From NCBI GenBank assembly GCA_003454335.1, contig DMKK01000072.1, forward strand, positions 1-12,955: a stretch of DNA of 12,955 nt, given 5' to 3'. Below, piece by piece: positions 12,856 through 12,955 of the stretch. A program made the translations under genes and the position numbers. Numbering within the stretch: position 1 is the stretch's first letter; every line of letters starts with the position of its first letter. Source of the DNA: Gammaproteobacteria bacterium. GTDB lineage: Bacteria; Pseudomonadota; Gammaproteobacteria; UBA9214. The notes under the pieces are model-generated. The model was given only the letters and a program-made list of their open reading frames with translations. It did not search any database and was not told the origin of the DNA.

Positions 12856-12955
12856 ATGGCTGCAAAAAAGAAAGCCACTAGGAAAGCACCCGCGAAAAAG
12901 CGGGCCGTTAAAAAGAAGGTTGTTAAACGCAAAGTAGCTGCCAAGAAGAAGGTAG
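12856..12955 (+). CDS. Lysine-rich histone-H1-like protein, N-terminal fragment cut by the window end
   Basis: Only the first 33 codons are in the window. The peptide starts MAAKKKATRKAPAKKRA and contains 14 lysines and 3 arginines in 33 residues, mixed with alanine, valine and proline in KKK and APAKK-type repeats. This composition is typical of bacterial histone-H1-like or AlgP-type DNA-binding proteins, which compact the nucleoid or modulate transcription. AAGGAG at 12843-12848 lies 7 bases before the ATG, the best ribosome binding site on the plus strand here. TATACT at 12818-12823 could be a -10, but no good -35 accompanies it. Low-complexity basic tails also occur on ribosomal and other proteins, so the family cannot be fixed from this fragment. 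Confidence 0.75.
   Translation, partial: MAAKKKATRKAPAKKRAVKKKVVKRKVAAKKKV

Noticed and set aside
1..12955. CRISPR array, tRNA, transposase, toxin-antitoxin or phage genes
   Set aside because: No regularly spaced repeats, tRNA-like cloverleaf or protein motifs of these classes were seen on either strand.

Overview
The window looks like a chromosomal core region of a gammaproteobacterium. Three things support this. The gene order ygfB-pepP-ubiH-ubiI-gcvT-gcvH-gcvP on one strand, opposite zapA-6S RNA-ygfA on the other, is the arrangement known from Escherichia coli. A recognisable 6S RNA lies between zapA and the 5-formyltetrahydrofolate cyclo-ligase gene. Palindromic repeats of a type scattered through gammaproteobacterial genomes sit in the gaps. 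Unlike E. coli, the glycine decarboxylase P-protein is split into two genes (gcvPA, gcvPB), and a thiol peroxidase gene (tpx) lies between them. I cannot name the genus.

Layout. Positions 1-66 hold a palindromic repeat cut by the window start. From 10281 down to 89 there is a long minus-strand series: ygfB, pepP, ubiH, ubiI (ubiquinone ring hydroxylation), then gcvT, gcvH, gcvPA, tpx, gcvPB (glycine cleavage with an embedded peroxidase) and dgkA (diacylglycerol kinase). pepP-ubiH-ubiI are packed within 2 and 8 bases of each other. A 314-base gap with a 38-bp-stem hairpin separates ubiI from gcvT, and a smaller imperfect hairpin separates tpx from gcvPB. On the plus strand from 10447 come a short coiled-coil protein (ZapB-like, TIGR02449 type), zapA, 6S RNA and the cyclo-ligase. 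A good sigma-70-type promoter lies just before the coiled-coil gene.

From 11848 to 12855 there is about 1 kb of AT-rich DNA without a convincing gene. It holds several short inverted repeats, an A-tract and a pair of near-identical 18-base AT-rich repeats. The window ends 33 codons into a very lysine-rich, histone-H1-like protein with a strong ribosome binding site.

Functionally the region combines one-carbon/folate metabolism (glycine cleavage makes 5,10-methylene-THF; the cyclo-ligase recycles 5-formyl-THF), ubiquinone synthesis, growth-phase control of transcription (6S RNA), division-ring assembly (ZapA and the coiled-coil partner) and phospholipid recycling (DgkA). I see no new defence, mobile or biosynthetic system. 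The less ordinary points are tpx inside the gcv cluster, the near-leaderless promoter before the ZapB-like gene, the inverted repeat framing the pepP promoter candidate, and the structured AT-rich stretch before the H1-like gene.
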